Positions 33,810-43,659 are shown, numbered from the stretch's first letter. The stretch: 64,000 bases of DNA from Methylocaldum sp. 14B (GCF_002005105.1 NZ_MSCV01000023.1:1-64000), one strand, 5' to 3'. Translations and numbers: made by a program. Notes: generated by a model not told the origin, from the sequence alone.

Positions 33810-34016
33810 CCCGCCCTGAGCGCCGCCCGCAATGAACCGCATCTGCGCGGCTTTTACCGGCACTTGATCGAGCACCGCGGTCTCAAGAAGATCCAGGCGG
33901 TGTGTGCCGTCATGCGCAAGCTCCTCACCGGCTTGCACGCCATCCTGACCCAACGGACCCCGTTCGACGGCCGTCGCCTGTTTGCCTTGGACGACCCGAT
34001 TCCGGGCCAAGCCTGA
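33810..34016 (+). pseudogene. IS110 family transposase, C-terminal remnant
   Basis: About 68 codons reading ALSAARNEPHLRGFYRHL, IQAVCAVMRKLLTGLHAIL and PFDGRRLF, matching the C-terminal end of IS110/IS111-type transposases (AVMRKLL near the end is distinctive). The catalytic DEDD N-terminal domain is absent. It is debris of an insertion sequence beside the cassette genes. Confidence 0.8.
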
Positions 34017-34154
34017 CGGCTCGATGGCAGAGGGACAGGAGGCAAAATAGGACTTGCGCTGGAACAGAGTATCTACCGCGCTATCCCACCCGGAACAAAT
34101 TTGCCAGCCTGTAGGATGCGGTGACGACAGGAACCGCATCAAGCGCGAACGATG
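34017..34154. other. Intergenic, no gene
   Basis: The end of the IS110 debris and a CTGTAGGATGCGGTGACG-type palindromic fragment. No coding sequence seen. Confidence 0.4.
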
Positions 34155-34202
34155 CCTGTCCTGAGCCCAGTCGAAGGGCCTGTCCTGAGCCTAGTCGAAG
34201 GG
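34155..34202. repeat. Tandem CTGTCCTGAGC-TAGTCGAAGGG repeats
   Basis: Two tandem copies of CCTGTCCTGAGCCNAGTCGAAGGG (the second with T for C). The same family occurs at 38578-38680, 56698-56735 and in part near 19966. It is a widespread bacterial intergenic repeat. Confidence 0.85.
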
Positions 34203-34499
34203 CGGTCCGTTCCTTACCGCATCCTATGGTCCTATCTCCCCTATTCCCCCCCTCCGCAGATGGCAGCGACAAATCGATGGTGCCCCTGGTTTTCGGTCGT
34301 CGAAAACCGCCGTAAAGGCCGGATGCAGGATTTTTTTGGCTAGGGGTGTAATCTAAGCGGGCGCCATCCGGAATCGGATAACGCGGATTTTTGGAGCGGC
34401 GCCGTCTGTCAAAGCCATGGGTGCAGGCGGCGGCACACCTGTAGTCAGAATCAGGGTCGAACCGGGACCCGTTTCAATTCAACCGACGAGGGAAATCAG
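34203..34499. other. Leader region of the aldehyde dehydrogenase gene
   Basis: About 300 bases without a credible gene. The ribosome site GAGGGAAATCAG precedes the ATG at 34500. I see no obvious sigma-54 or ethanolamine-responsive element. Confidence 0.4.
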
Positions 34500-35978
34500 A
34501 TGAGCGCGGAACCAAAACAGATCAACCCGTCCCAGATCAAGATCTCTCAAACGAAAATGCTGATCGATGGCCAGTGGATCGATTCGGCCAGCGGAAAGAC
34601 CTTCGAAACGCTCAACCCGGCGACCGGCGAGGTCATAGCCCGCGTCGCGGAAGGCGACCGCGAGGACGTGGACAAGGCCGCTCGCGCCGCCCGCAAGGCT
34701 TTCGAGGAAGGCCCGTGGCGGAAGATGAACGCGCGCGAACGGGGCCGTTGCCTGTACCGCCTGGCGGACCTGATCGAGAAGCACTTCGACGAACTGGCGG
34801 CGTTGGAAACGCTCAACAACGGCAAGCCGATCAACGAGAGCAAATCGGCCGACCTGCCGCTGACCATCGATTGTTACCGCTACTACGCGGGCTGGGCGGA
34901 CAAGATCGAGGGCAAGACCATTCCGATCAACGGCCCCTTCTTCACCTACACCCGTCATGAGCCGGTCGGCGTGGTGGGGCAGATCATTCCGTGGAATTTT
35001 CCGCTCTTGATGCAGGCCTGGAAGTGGGGCCCGGCTCTCGCGGCCGGCTGCACCATCGTGCTCAAGCCCGCCGAGCAGACGCCGCTGACCGCGCTCAGGG
35101 TGGGCGAACTGGCTCTCGAAGCCGGCATTCCGGAAGGCGTCATCAACATCGTGCCGGGATTCGGCGAAACCGCCGGAGCCGCGGTAGCCGAGCACATGGA
35201 CATCGACAAGGTGGCTTTCACCGGCTCGACCGAAGTGGGCAAGCTCATCATGCAGGCCGCCGGTCGTTCCAATCTGAAGCGCGTCACGCTGGAACTCGGC
35301 GGGAAAAGCCCGAACATCGTGTTCGCCGATTCCGATCTGGACGCGGCGCTCGAAGGCGCATTCCAGGGACTCTTCTTCAATCAGGGTCAGTGCTGCTGCG
35401 CCGGCTCCCGCGTTTTCGTCGAGAAAAAGATTTACGACGACTTCGCCGCAAGGCTGGTCGAGCGCACCCGCAAGCAGGTCGTGGGCGATCCGTTCGATCC
35501 GAAAACTACCCAGGGACCGCAAGTCAGCCAGGAGCAGTTCGATCAGATCATGGGCTATATCCGCTCCGGCAAGGAACAAGGCGCCAAGCTTCTGACCGGC
35601 GGCAACCGCATCGGCAGCCGGGGCTTTTTCATAGAGCCCACGATCTTCGCCGACGTGGGCGAAGACATGAAAATCGCCCGCGAGGAAATCTTCGGGCCGG
35701 TGCTGTCGATGATTCCGTTCAAGGACGTGGACGAAGTCATCGGTCACGGCAACCGGACCATGTACGGTCTGGCGGCGGCGGTGTGGACCAAGGACATCAA
35801 CAAGGCGCATCGCCTGGCGGCCGAACTGAAGGCGGGAACGGTATGGATCAATTGCTACGATATCTTCGACACGGCCGCTCCTTTCGGCGGGTTCAAGATG
35901 TCCGGCATCGGGCGCGAACTCGGCAGCTATGCCCTGGAGAACTATACCGAGGTCAAGACCGTTACCGTGGCGCTGTAG
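34500..35978 (+). CDS. Aldehyde dehydrogenase (ALDH superfamily)
   Basis: 492 aa NAD(P)-dependent aldehyde dehydrogenase. The catalytic glutamate is in LELGGKSPN and the nucleophile in the Cys cluster [12 protein letters not shown]-binding features: [21 protein letters not shown] and FTGSTEVGK. The C-terminal [15 protein letters not shown] is typical of ALDH1/2-like enzymes. It probably oxidises acetaldehyde to acetate, because ethanolamine ammonia-lyase genes follow on the same strand. The 363-base repeat-filled gap allows either a shared or a separate promoter. Confidence 0.93.
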   Translation: MSAEPKQINPSQIKISQTKMLIDGQWIDSASGKTFETLNPATGEVIARVAEGDREDVDKAARAARKAFEEGPWRKMNARERGRCLYRLADLIEKHFDELAALETLNNGKPINESKSADLPLTIDCYRYYAGWADKIEGKTIPINGPFFTYTRHEPVGVVGQIIPWNFPLLMQAWKWGPALAAGCTIVLKPAEQTPLTALRVGELALEAGIPEGVINIVPGFGETAGAAVAEHMDIDKVAFTGSTEVGKLIMQAAGRSNLKRVTLELGGKSPNIVFADSDLDAALEGAFQGLFFNQGQCCCAGSRVFVEKKIYDDFAARLVERTRKQVVGDPFDPKTTQGPQVSQEQFDQIMGYIRSGKEQGAKLLTGGNRIGSRGFFIEPTIFADVGEDMKIAREEIFGPVLSMIPFKDVDEVIGHGNRTMYGLAAAVWTKDINKAHRLAAELKAGTVWINCYDIFDTAAPFGGFKMSGIGRELGSYALENYTEVKTVTVAL

Positions 35979-36000
35979 AGGCAACGCCCAGCAAATTCCG

Positions 36001-36286
36001 GTGGGCACGGCCTATCGGCCTTTGCCCACCCTACGACATTATCGCGGCTGTAGGGTGGGTTAGGCGCGCATCGCACCGAGTCTGGAAAGTTCCCAAGATG
36101 TTTCCGCGCGCCGTAACCCACCAGGCAAGGCAGCGGAACTATCGAAAGCCAGTTGAAGGTCGGCAATCCTGTGCCGACGAAATCGTCTGCCACGTGAGGC
36201 GGCAGAAGGCGTCGGGAAGGGATTCCCGACCTACTCCGGCGTGGTGCGTGCAAGCTTGGTAGGTCGGCAATCCCTTGCCGACAAAG
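36001..36286. repeat. Repeat cluster upstream of eutB
   Basis: Contains GGGTGGGTTAGG and CGTAACCCACC halves and three REP-like palindromes at about 36158 (GTCGGCAATCCTGTGCCGAC), 36211 (GGGAA form) and 36263 (GTCGGCAATCCCTTGCCGAC). It fills the ALDH-eutB gap, so any eutB promoter must be nested in repeats. Confidence 0.85.
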
Positions 36287-36341
36287 GTGTCTTAACAGCA
36301 TTAAGGATTAGGATGGAAACGAGAAGGAAATTGGAACCGCC

Positions 36342-37739
36342 ATGAAATACACCGCAAGCATCCAAGGACGCGGCTATGCCTTCGCCGATCTGAAGACTTT
36401 GCTGGCGAAGGCGTCGCCCCTACGCTCAGCGGACGAACTGGCCGGAATTGCGGCCGAGTCGGAGGAGGAGCGTGCCGTCGCGCAACGGGTATTGGCCGAG
36501 GTTCCCATGTGCCGCTTCCTCGAAGAACCGCTGATTCCGCCTGAAGAGGACGAGGTCAGCCGGTTGATCTTCGAGACGCACGATAATGCCGCGTTCGCGC
36601 CCATCTCGGCGCTGACGGTCGGCGAGTTTCGAGAATGGCTTCTTTCCGACACCACCGCCGACGAAGCCATCGCGAGGATTCGCACGGGCCTGATGCCGGA
36701 AATGGCCGCCGCGGTATCTAAGATCATGCGCAACCAGGATTTGATCGCCGTCGCCAAGCGCTGCACGGTCACCACGCGGTTCCGGAACACCATCGGCCTC
36801 TCGGGACGGCTTTCCACGCGATTGCAGCCGAACCATCCGGCCGACGACCCGCGCGGCATCGCAGCCAGCATTTTGGATGGGCTGCTCTACGGCAACGGAG
36901 ATGCCGTTATCGGCATCAATCCCGCGACAGATAGTCCGAAGAACGTCGACACCCTGCTCCGCCTGCTGGACGAGATCATCGTCGAGCACGACATCCCCAC
37001 CCAGTCCTGCGTGCTCGCCCATGTCACGACGACCATGGACTTGATGCGGCGCGGTTCGCCGGTGGACCTGGTGTTCCAGTCCATCGCCGGGACCGAAGCC
37101 GCGAACCGGAGCTTCGGCATCGATCTTTCCCTCCTGCGCGAGGCGCGCGAAATGGCGCTGTCGCTGAAACGCGGCACGCTGGGCGACAATCTGATGTATT
37201 TCGAGACGGGCCAAGGCAGCGCCCTGTCTGCGGACGCTCACCACGGCATCGATGCGCAGACCTGCGAGGCGCGGGCCTACGCCGTCGCCCGCGCGTTTTC
37301 GCCGCTGTTGATAAACACCGTGGTGGGCTTCATCGGGCCGGAATATCTGTACGACGGAAAACAGATCATCCGCGCGGGGCTCGAGGATCATTTCTGCGGA
37401 AAACTGCTGGGCCTGCCCATGGGCTGCGACGTGTGTTACACCAATCACGCCGAAGCCGACCAGAACGACATGGACAATCTGATCACGCTGCTGGCGGTGG
37501 CCGGCTGTACCTATATCATGGGCGTGCCCGGCGCCGACGACGTCATGCTGGCCTATCAGAGCACCTCGTTTCACGACGCCCTTTACCTTCGCAAGGTTTT
37601 GGGGCTCCGGCCCGCCCCGGAATTCGAGGAATGGCTCGACCGCATGGGCATTTTCGACGGCCGCAATGCGCTGAGCCTCGGTCCCATGCCCCCTCGCCTG
37701 CTCAATGCGATGGACGCACTGACGGAGGACAGCCCATGA
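36342..37739 (+). CDS. eutB: Ethanolamine ammonia-lyase large subunit
   Basis: 465 aa. With EutC it cleaves ethanolamine to acetaldehyde and ammonia using adenosylcobalamin. The TIM-barrel features are clear: IRTGLMPEMAAAVSKIM, NTIGLSGRLSTRLQPNHP, GNGDAVIGINPATDS, FQSIAGTEAANRSFGI and TGQGSALSADAHHG. GCDVCYTNHAEADQNDMDN and GVPGADDVMLAYQSTS are conserved in EutB. The stop overlaps the eutC ATG (ATGA), so the two are translationally coupled. No shell-protein genes are near. Confidence 0.97.
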   Translation: MKYTASIQGRGYAFADLKTLLAKASPLRSADELAGIAAESEEERAVAQRVLAEVPMCRFLEEPLIPPEEDEVSRLIFETHDNAAFAPISALTVGEFREWLLSDTTADEAIARIRTGLMPEMAAAVSKIMRNQDLIAVAKRCTVTTRFRNTIGLSGRLSTRLQPNHPADDPRGIAASILDGLLYGNGDAVIGINPATDSPKNVDTLLRLLDEIIVEHDIPTQSCVLAHVTTTMDLMRRGSPVDLVFQSIAGTEAANRSFGIDLSLLREAREMALSLKRGTLGDNLMYFETGQGSALSADAHHGIDAQTCEARAYAVARAFSPLLINTVVGFIGPEYLYDGKQIIRAGLEDHFCGKLLGLPMGCDVCYTNHAEADQNDMDNLITLLAVAGCTYIMGVPGADDVMLAYQSTSFHDALYLRKVLGLRPAPEFEEWLDRMGIFDGRNALSLGPMPPRLLNAMDALTEDSP

Positions 37740-38506
37740 CCGATCCCTGGTTCGCCCTCAAGCGTTTCACCCAGGCCCGCATAGGCTTGGGACGCGCGGG
37801 CCATGCCGTTCCGACCGAAGCCCTGCTCGACTTTCAGCTCGCCCACGCTCAAGCACGGGATGCCGTGCACTTCCCTTGGGACATCGAGGGGTTCGCCGAA
37901 AGCTTGCGCGAAATGGGCGAAGATTGTCTGATTTTGCGAACGCCGATCCGAAGTCGCGCCGAATACCTCCGTCGCCCCGATCGGGGTCGCGTTCTCGACT
38001 CCGATTCCCGCACGCGGCTGGATGACATGGACGGCGGCGGTATGGATGTGGCATTGATCGTCACCAACGGGCTGTCCTCCACCGCCGTCGAACGGCACGG
38101 TCTGCCCCTGCTGGAGGCGGTGATCGGTCGATATCGGTCACGGCGCATCCAGGTCGGGCCTATCAGTCTGGTCGAGAACGGCCGGGTGGCCCTGTCGGAT
38201 GAAATCGGCTTCGCCCTCGGCGCGCGCGTGGCCGTCATTGTGGTCGGCGAACGGCCGGGGCTCAGCGCCGCCGACAGTCTAGGCATCTATTTCGCCTATG
38301 CACCGCGGCCCGGCAACAGCGATGCGCAGCGCAACTGCATCTCCAATATCCGACCGCCCGAAGGATTGAGCTACGAAGCCGCCGCCGCGAAACTGCTCTA
38401 CCTGACCGAGGAAGCCATGCGCCGCCGGCTTTCCGGGGTCGCTCTCAAGGACGAACTGGATACGGTTTTACCGCCGTCTCCCGAGCCGCTGGGCCTAAAA
38501 AAATGA
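37736..38506 (+). CDS. eutC: Ethanolamine ammonia-lyase small subunit
   Basis: 256 aa. Recognised by FTQARIGLGRAG at the N-terminus, HAQARDAVH, LIVTNGLSSTAVERHG, ERPGLSAADSLGIYFAYAP and RNCISNIRPPEGLSYE. This subunit completes the cobalamin-binding active site with EutB. The ATG at 37736 is fixed by the four-base overlap with eutB. An out-of-frame longer frame upstream is a shadow. A repeat cluster and hairpins follow the stop and may end transcription. Confidence 0.96.
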   Translation: MTDPWFALKRFTQARIGLGRAGHAVPTEALLDFQLAHAQARDAVHFPWDIEGFAESLREMGEDCLILRTPIRSRAEYLRRPDRGRVLDSDSRTRLDDMDGGGMDVALIVTNGLSSTAVERHGLPLLEAVIGRYRSRRIQVGPISLVENGRVALSDEIGFALGARVAVIVVGERPGLSAADSLGIYFAYAPRPGNSDAQRNCISNIRPPEGLSYEAAAAKLLYLTEEAMRRRLSGVALKDELDTVLPPSPEPLGLKK

Positions 38507-38547
38507 CGGCGACAGCCTAATTCCATTCGGCATTCGAGTGAGCATTA

Positions 38548-38756
38548 ATGGGTGGGTTAGCCCCTCGGCTCCGCTCGGGGCAGGCCCTTCGACAAGCCTG
38601 TCCTGAGCATCGTCGAAGGGCTCAGGACAGGCTCCGCATAACCCACCGACCCTTCGACTGGGCTCAGGACAGGTCCGAGGTCGCTCGGTGGGTTACGGCT
38701 TTTCGGCCTAACTCGCCATCGATGGGTTTCGCTTCGCTCTACCCATCCTACAAAAT
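38548..38756. repeat. Repeat cluster after eutC
   Basis: GGGCAGGCCCTTCGACAAGC and GTCCTGAGCATCGTCGAAGGG form a large stem, followed by CCCTTCGACTGGGCTCAGGAC, and then a GGGTTACG...GATGGGTTTCGC repeat like that at 11675. It lies between eutC and a convergent small gene. It may act as a terminator. Confidence 0.8.
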
Positions 38757-38792
38757 GAATGCCTGATTGAAAGCGATTTGGAGTAAATCGGA

Positions 38793-39065
38793 TCAGGCCA
38801 GCATGTTCTTGATCGTCCGCTCGTATTCCGGGAAATAATGGCCGATCACCGGCAGGTCGAAGCGACGCAGGATGCTGGTATTGGGCTCCCGCTCCAGCAA
38901 GAAATCGAACGAACGGCTCACCAGTCGCTCGACCGGCGCTCTTCCGTCCGTCAACCTGGCGGCATATCCCGGATCCACGGTAACCGTGTGCGTCGTCGTG
39001 GCCTGCGCCTCCACTGTCACCTCGAAAGTGGATTCAGTAAGCTTCTTTACCGTAATCTTCGCCAT
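38793..39065 (-). CDS. Small hypothetical protein
   Basis: 90 aa. Starts MAKITVKKLTESTFEVTVEA with AGGAGG eight bases upstream, which decides the start over a longer frame that runs into repeat DNA. Beta-rich N-terminus, then RFDLPVIGHYFPEYERTIKNML. No named family recognised. It looks like a real conserved small protein; function unknown. Confidence 0.7.
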   Translation of the reverse strand: MAKITVKKLTESTFEVTVEAQATTTHTVTVDPGYAARLTDGRAPVERLVSRSFDFLLEREPNTSILRRFDLPVIGHYFPEYERTIKNMLA

Positions 39066-39164
39066 ATGACCCTCCTGTCCGAGTCTCGATAGTTGTCTAT
39101 GTTTCCGGAAATTCGACCGAAACCGTGCTACCGGCAATGTACCGGCGATGTCGACCGAAAGGCT

Positions 39165-39470
39165 AGAGCGTTTTTCATCCCGGTGTACGGCTTCGTGTCG
39201 GGCGGGAAGAACGTAGGTCGGCAATCCCTTGCCGACTTATCGGCTCGGCAAGGGATTTTGTTGGAAGGGGCGTCCTGGCGCTCCCAGGATGGCCGTTTGC
39301 GATTGGAAGGGTCATTCGGGCGCTCCCCGGATGACCGTTTGCGATTGGAAGGGTCGCGACTAAAGCGACCGTTTGCGATTGGAAGGGGCCGATTAAAGGC
39401 CCGTTTGCGATTGGGAAGGGATTGCCGACCTACTATCGGGCCCTCTGACACCGAATCGGAAAATGCTCTA
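39165..39470. repeat. MITE-like element containing a four-box hairpin array
   Basis: Outer ends TAGAGCGTTTTTCATCCCGG (39165 on) and CGAATCGGAAAATGCTCTA (to 39470) are imperfect inverted repeats. Inside: a GTCGGCAATCCCTTGCCGAC palindrome at 39219, then four copies of CCGTTTGCGATTGG (39293, 39335, 39369, 39401) whose spacers are hairpins with different stems, then GATTGCCGACCTAC closing the nest. It lies between divergent genes. Confidence 0.9.
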
Positions 39471-39584
39471 GCCGGATTCCGGCAAGCAGCGGATTGCGCA
39501 AGCCGTAAGGTATCCGTAGGATGAAAGGGACGCGCCCAAACGATCGAGACCTGAGAGAAACCGCCATGGAACTGGTCGAATTGT

Positions 39585-42500
39585 ATGGACACTACTGTAA
39601 GTATGCAAAGCGAAAGGTTTTCATCAGGCTGTGAAACATCCCTGCGGTGGCCGTCGTTCCGATCGCTGCTCGGGTTTGCGGTCTGCTTTTTCGGTCTGGC
39701 TCTGCTCAGCCACTGGATCTCCCCGAAGCCTTACCACTTTGTCGCGTTTTGGCTGCCTAGCGGGTTTTACCTATCTACGCTCGCTACCCGTCCTCGGACC
39801 CTTTGGCCGGCGTTCGTTATGACGGCGCTCGCAGTCAATTTCGGCGTCAATCTATGGGTATTCGACCAGCCTTATGCAATTGCCGCCGCTTTTTCTCTCG
39901 GCAACACCATGGAAGCGTTGACGGGCGCATGGCTATTGGGACGCACGGTCGGCATGCCATTACGCCTGGAAACGGTACAGGATGTGGTGGCGCTGACCAT
40001 ACTGGGAGCCTTGCTGAGTGCGACCATAGCCGCCACGGCGGGGACTGCGCCGATCGCTTTGGTCGACCGCGAACCGTTCGCTGCGGCCTGGCTCACATGG
40101 TGGACCGGCGACATCGCCGGGATCATGGTGACGGCTCCTCTTTGCCTCGCACTGCCGGCTACCCGCTCGTATTGGCGCAAGCTGCCGCCCGCTAGGCGGA
40201 TCGAAGCGCTAGCCGCCCTGGCGTCGGTCGCGGGACTGACCTTCGCTGTTTTCACCGACCGCATTCCGTTCACCTACGTCATCATGCCACCCCTGCTTTG
40301 GATAGGCGTGCGTTTCGGCATCCCCGGCGTTTCGTTCGCGATTCTCGTCCTGGGAATCATCGCCGCGCGATACACGGCACTGGGGCAAGGCGCTTTCGCG
40401 GGAGCGCAGTTCGAGATTTCCGTCCAGGCTCTCCTGGTACAGTCCCTGGTCGTGCTGTTCTCGATATCGGTACTTGTGCTGGGTGCCCTGGCGAACCAGT
40501 GGCGGCAAGCGCTGGCGGCGTTGCAGGATGCCCGCAATCATCTCGAGAAGGAAGTCGACGAACGCACGGCAACCTTGCGCGACACGCTCCGATTGCAGCA
40601 GGCGATTCTGGACGGGGCCAATTACTGCATCGTCTCGGTCAATAGGCAAGGCATCATCCAGACCATCAACAAAGCCGCGGCGAAAGCGCTCGGCTATTCC
40701 GCCGAAGAACTCGTCGGCAAGGAGACGCCGGCGATCTTTCATGATCCCGCCGAGCTCGAGGCCCATGCGAAAGCGCTCGCCGATACGCTAGGCCGTCCCG
40801 CTACATCGTCCATCAAATTCTTGCCGACGCTGATCGAAGCCTGCGGATCGACCGAAACGGAGTGGAGTCTGATCCGCAAGGACGGCAGCCGGTTTCCGGC
40901 CCAAGTCTCGATTTCGGTCATGCGCGACGAAAAGGGGGCGATCACCGGCTATCTCGGCATCGCCAACGACATCACGGTGCGCAAGGAGGCCGAAAAGGCG
41001 CTGCAGCGGAGCCAACACGATTTGAACCGCGCCCAGGCGGTCGGCAAGATCGGGAGCTGGCGGCTCAATGTTCAGCGCAACGAATTGCTCTGGTCGGCCG
41101 AAAACCATCGGATTTTCGGCATACCCGAGGGTACGCCACTGACTTATCAGACGTTCCTCCGCTGCGTCCATCCGGACGATCGGAAATATGTCGACCGGCA
41201 ATGGAAGGCGGCACTCCGTGGCACGCCTTACGACATCGAACACCGCATCGTGGTCGGCAAGGACATCCGCTGGGTCCACGAAAAAGCCGAGCTGGAATTC
41301 CACCGGGGTGAGGTGCTGAGCGCATTCGGAACCACTCAAGACATCACCGAGCTCAAAAGGGCCGAATTGGCTTTGCGCCGCCATAACGAACGGCAGGCGG
41401 AGCTGCTGGCCATCAGCCGTGCGGCGCTGGACAGCCAAACCACCGACGTCGAACTAAGCCGGATGGTCTTCGAGAAAGTACACGCCCTGCTCGATGCCGA
41501 CGTAGGTTTCAACTACCGGGTTGACGAGAACGGCCGAAGCCTTCGCCTGATCGCTGCGTACGGTATTTCCGAGGCGCTGCTTCCCGCCATGGAGAGGCTA
41601 GATCTCGGCGACACCATGTGCGGCACGGTCGCCGCTACGGGCACTCCCCTGATCGCCGATACCGCTCGCATCGAAAACGACCCCAAGAGCATCCTTCTTC
41701 GCAACATGGGCTTGCGCGCCTATGCCTGCCACCCGCTCATGGCGGGCGATGGCCGTACGCTCGGGACGCTTTCCTTCGCGAGTACGCGGCGCGAGCATTT
41801 CGATCCGGAGGAAATCGAATTCCTGCGGACGCTTTGCCTATTTACCGCCATGGCTTGGGAGCGCGCCCGCGCCATGGCTGCGCTGCGCGATGCCGATCGA
41901 CGGAAAAACGAGTTTCTCGCCATGCTGGCCCACGAGCTCCGCAATCCTCTGGCACCGATACGCAATGCCGCTCAGCTGATTCGAAAACTCGCTGCCGACG
42001 AGCCTAGGCTTCAGGGTGCGAGGGAGATCATAGACCGCCAGGTCATTCACCTCTCGCGCCTGGTCGACGACTTGCTGGACGTTTCCCGCATCACCCAGGG
42101 CAAGGTGACGCTGAGAAAGGAACCCATACCTCTCAATACCGTCGTCGAGCGAGCGATCGAGGCGACGCGGCCCTTGATCGAATCCCGGCGCCACAGGCTA
42201 ACGGTCGATGTCGCACCAGCACCCCTCTTGATCGTCGGGGATGCGACCCGCCTGATCCAGGTCGTGGCCAATCTCTTGAACAACGCCGCGAAATACACCG
42301 AAGAAGGCGGCTCGATTTCGGTCCGCACCGAGGCCAAGGGAGAGCGGGCACTCATCCGTATCAGAGACACCGGCCTTGGCATCGCTCCCGAGCTATTGCC
42401 CCATGTCTTCGAGCTCTTCATCCAGGGCGAGCGCTCTCTCGACCGGAGTCAAGGGGGCCTCGGCATCGGGCTCACTTTGGTTCGGCGCCTGGTCGAACTG

Positions 42501-42629
42501 CATGGCGGGCGCATAGAGGCTTTCAGTGCCGGTCCAGGCAAGGGCAGCGAGTTCGTCGTCGAGCTACCGCTCGCTTTAGCGCCTGCGTCGGAACAAGCCG
42601 CAGCCGCGGCCGATTCGTCACGGCAGTAG
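39585..42629 (+). CDS. MASE1-PAS-PAS-GAF hybrid-less sensor histidine kinase
   Basis: 1014 aa. MASE1 membrane sensor (about 27-310, eight or so helices: FWLPSGFYLSTLATRPRT, WTGDIAGIMVTAPL). Coiled coil about 305-340, PAS about 340-465, PAS with PAC about 480-590 (HPDDRKYVDRQWKAALRG), GAF about 605-765. HisKA has phospho-acceptor H783 in LAHELRNPLAPI. HATPase: N box NLLNNAAKYT at about 897-905, G1 RDTGLGIAP, G2 GGLGIGLTLV. No receiver domain is present, so a separate response regulator, not found in this window, is needed. Related to the broken copy at 282-772. Confidence 0.94.
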   Translation: MDTTVSMQSERFSSGCETSLRWPSFRSLLGFAVCFFGLALLSHWISPKPYHFVAFWLPSGFYLSTLATRPRTLWPAFVMTALAVNFGVNLWVFDQPYAIAAAFSLGNTMEALTGAWLLGRTVGMPLRLETVQDVVALTILGALLSATIAATAGTAPIALVDREPFAAAWLTWWTGDIAGIMVTAPLCLALPATRSYWRKLPPARRIEALAALASVAGLTFAVFTDRIPFTYVIMPPLLWIGVRFGIPGVSFAILVLGIIAARYTALGQGAFAGAQFEISVQALLVQSLVVLFSISVLVLGALANQWRQALAALQDARNHLEKEVDERTATLRDTLRLQQAILDGANYCIVSVNRQGIIQTINKAAAKALGYSAEELVGKETPAIFHDPAELEAHAKALADTLGRPATSSIKFLPTLIEACGSTETEWSLIRKDGSRFPAQVSISVMRDEKGAITGYLGIANDITVRKEAEKALQRSQHDLNRAQAVGKIGSWRLNVQRNELLWSAENHRIFGIPEGTPLTYQTFLRCVHPDDRKYVDRQWKAALRGTPYDIEHRIVVGKDIRWVHEKAELEFHRGEVLSAFGTTQDITELKRAELALRRHNERQAELLAISRAALDSQTTDVELSRMVFEKVHALLDADVGFNYRVDENGRSLRLIAAYGISEALLPAMERLDLGDTMCGTVAATGTPLIADTARIENDPKSILLRNMGLRAYACHPLMAGDGRTLGTLSFASTRREHFDPEEIEFLRTLCLFTAMAWERARAMAALRDADRRKNEFLAMLAHELRNPLAPIRNAAQLIRKLAADEPRLQGAREIIDRQVIHLSRLVDDLLDVSRITQGKVTLRKEPIPLNTVVERAIEATRPLIESRRHRLTVDVAPAPLLIVGDATRLIQVVANLLNNAAKYTEEGGSISVRTEAKGERALIRIRDTGLGIAPELLPHVFELFIQGERSLDRSQGGLGIGLTLVRRLVELHGGRIEAFSAGPGKGSEFVVELPLALAPASEQAAAAADSSRQ

Positions 42630-42640
42630 GACTTAGCCAA

Positions 42641-42710
42641 GTAGGTCGGGAATCCCTTCCCGACAAACGAGTTGGCGTGCAGATCCGTCGGCAAAGGATT
42701 GCCGACCTAC
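42641..42710. repeat. Two REP-like palindromes after the kinase gene
   Basis: GTCGGGAATCCCTTCCCGAC at 42645 and GTCGGCAAAGGATTGCCGAC at about 42688, preceded and followed by GTAGGTCGG/GACCTAC halves. Confidence 0.85.
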
Positions 42711-42850
42711 CGACCTGCGCCGGCGAGTAGCTCGGAAATCCCCTCCCAAATCAGGCGGGCCAAACCTGCTTCGCGTGGGCACTTTTGCCCTGCATCGCTG
42801 TCTTTGGTTTATTGACACCGGCTTCCGGCAATCAAGACCTATAAGCAGCC

Positions 42851-43651
42851 ATGCCCTCGAACAGACAAACGGTCCGCATTGCGGCCGTCGGCGATATTCA
42901 CTACACCCTGTCCTCGCAGGGAATACTTCAAACCATTTGTGCTTATGTTTCCGAGAACGCCGATATTTTGTTGCTCTGCGGCGATATCGTGGACTACGGA
43001 CGGGCGGAAGAGGCTCGGCTGTTCGTCAAGGAGCTGACCGCCGGCGTAAAGATTCCCATCCTCGGCGTGCTCGGCAATCACGAGTACGAAGCAGGCCAAG
43101 TGCACGAGGTGCAGCATATTTTCTCCGATGCCGGAATCGTCCTGCTCGATGGCGACGCTCATGAAGTGCATGGCATCGGCTTCGCCGGTGTCAAAGGCTT
43201 CGCCGGCGGTTTCGGCGAGCATGCCCTGCAACCATGGGGCGAAAGCACGCTGAAGCGATTCGTGCACGAGACCGTGGAGGAATCACTGAAGCTGGAGTCG
43301 GCGCTCGCCAAATTGCGCATGCCGCATCGGATCGCCCTGCTTCACTATGCTCCGGTCAAAGCCACGGTTGTGGGCGAACCCGTCGAAATCTATCCGTTTC
43401 TGGGGTCCAGCCGACTCGAGGAACCTTTGAATCGTTACTCGGTAACCGCGGTGTTTCACGGGCACGCCCATCGCGGACACCCCACGGGAAAAACCGGCGG
43501 CAATATTCCGGTTTACAACGTCGCCCTGCCGCTTCTGCGGCGCGCCTTTCCGGATCGACCTCCGGTCCGGCTGATCGAGCTTCCGGTCGAAGCATCTGCC
43601 GAGACGGAACATCACTCGTTCAACCAGAAACCATACCCCGTACAGGGCTAG
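42851..43651 (+). CDS. Calcineurin-like metallophosphoesterase
   Basis: 266 aa. All five motifs of the binuclear metallophosphoesterase fold are visible: GDIH (near residue 14), GDIVDYG (near 44), GNHEY (near 76), HYAP (about 160) and GHAHRG (about 205). The C-terminal region (NQKPYPVQG) is short. The enzyme hydrolyses phosphoesters with Fe/Mn/Zn; the substrate is unknown. It is followed by a nucleotidyltransferase gene eight bases downstream, suggesting a paired function such as adding and removing a nucleotide modification. Confidence 0.9.
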   Translation: MPSNRQTVRIAAVGDIHYTLSSQGILQTICAYVSENADILLLCGDIVDYGRAEEARLFVKELTAGVKIPILGVLGNHEYEAGQVHEVQHIFSDAGIVLLDGDAHEVHGIGFAGVKGFAGGFGEHALQPWGESTLKRFVHETVEESLKLESALAKLRMPHRIALLHYAPVKATVVGEPVEIYPFLGSSRLEEPLNRYSVTAVFHGHAHRGHPTGKTGGNIPVYNVALPLLRRAFPDRPPVRLIELPVEASAETEHHSFNQKPYPVQG

Positions 43652-43659
43652 CAATATTT

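Noticed and set aside
36001-36341. A cobalamin riboswitch upstream of eutB
   Set aside because: No conserved B12-box-like sequence was found; the region is explained by repeats.
39293-39414. A CRISPR array
   Set aside because: The 14-nt repeats are spaced 32-42 bases apart, but the spacers are palindromic and share loop motifs. There are only four repeats and no cas genes.
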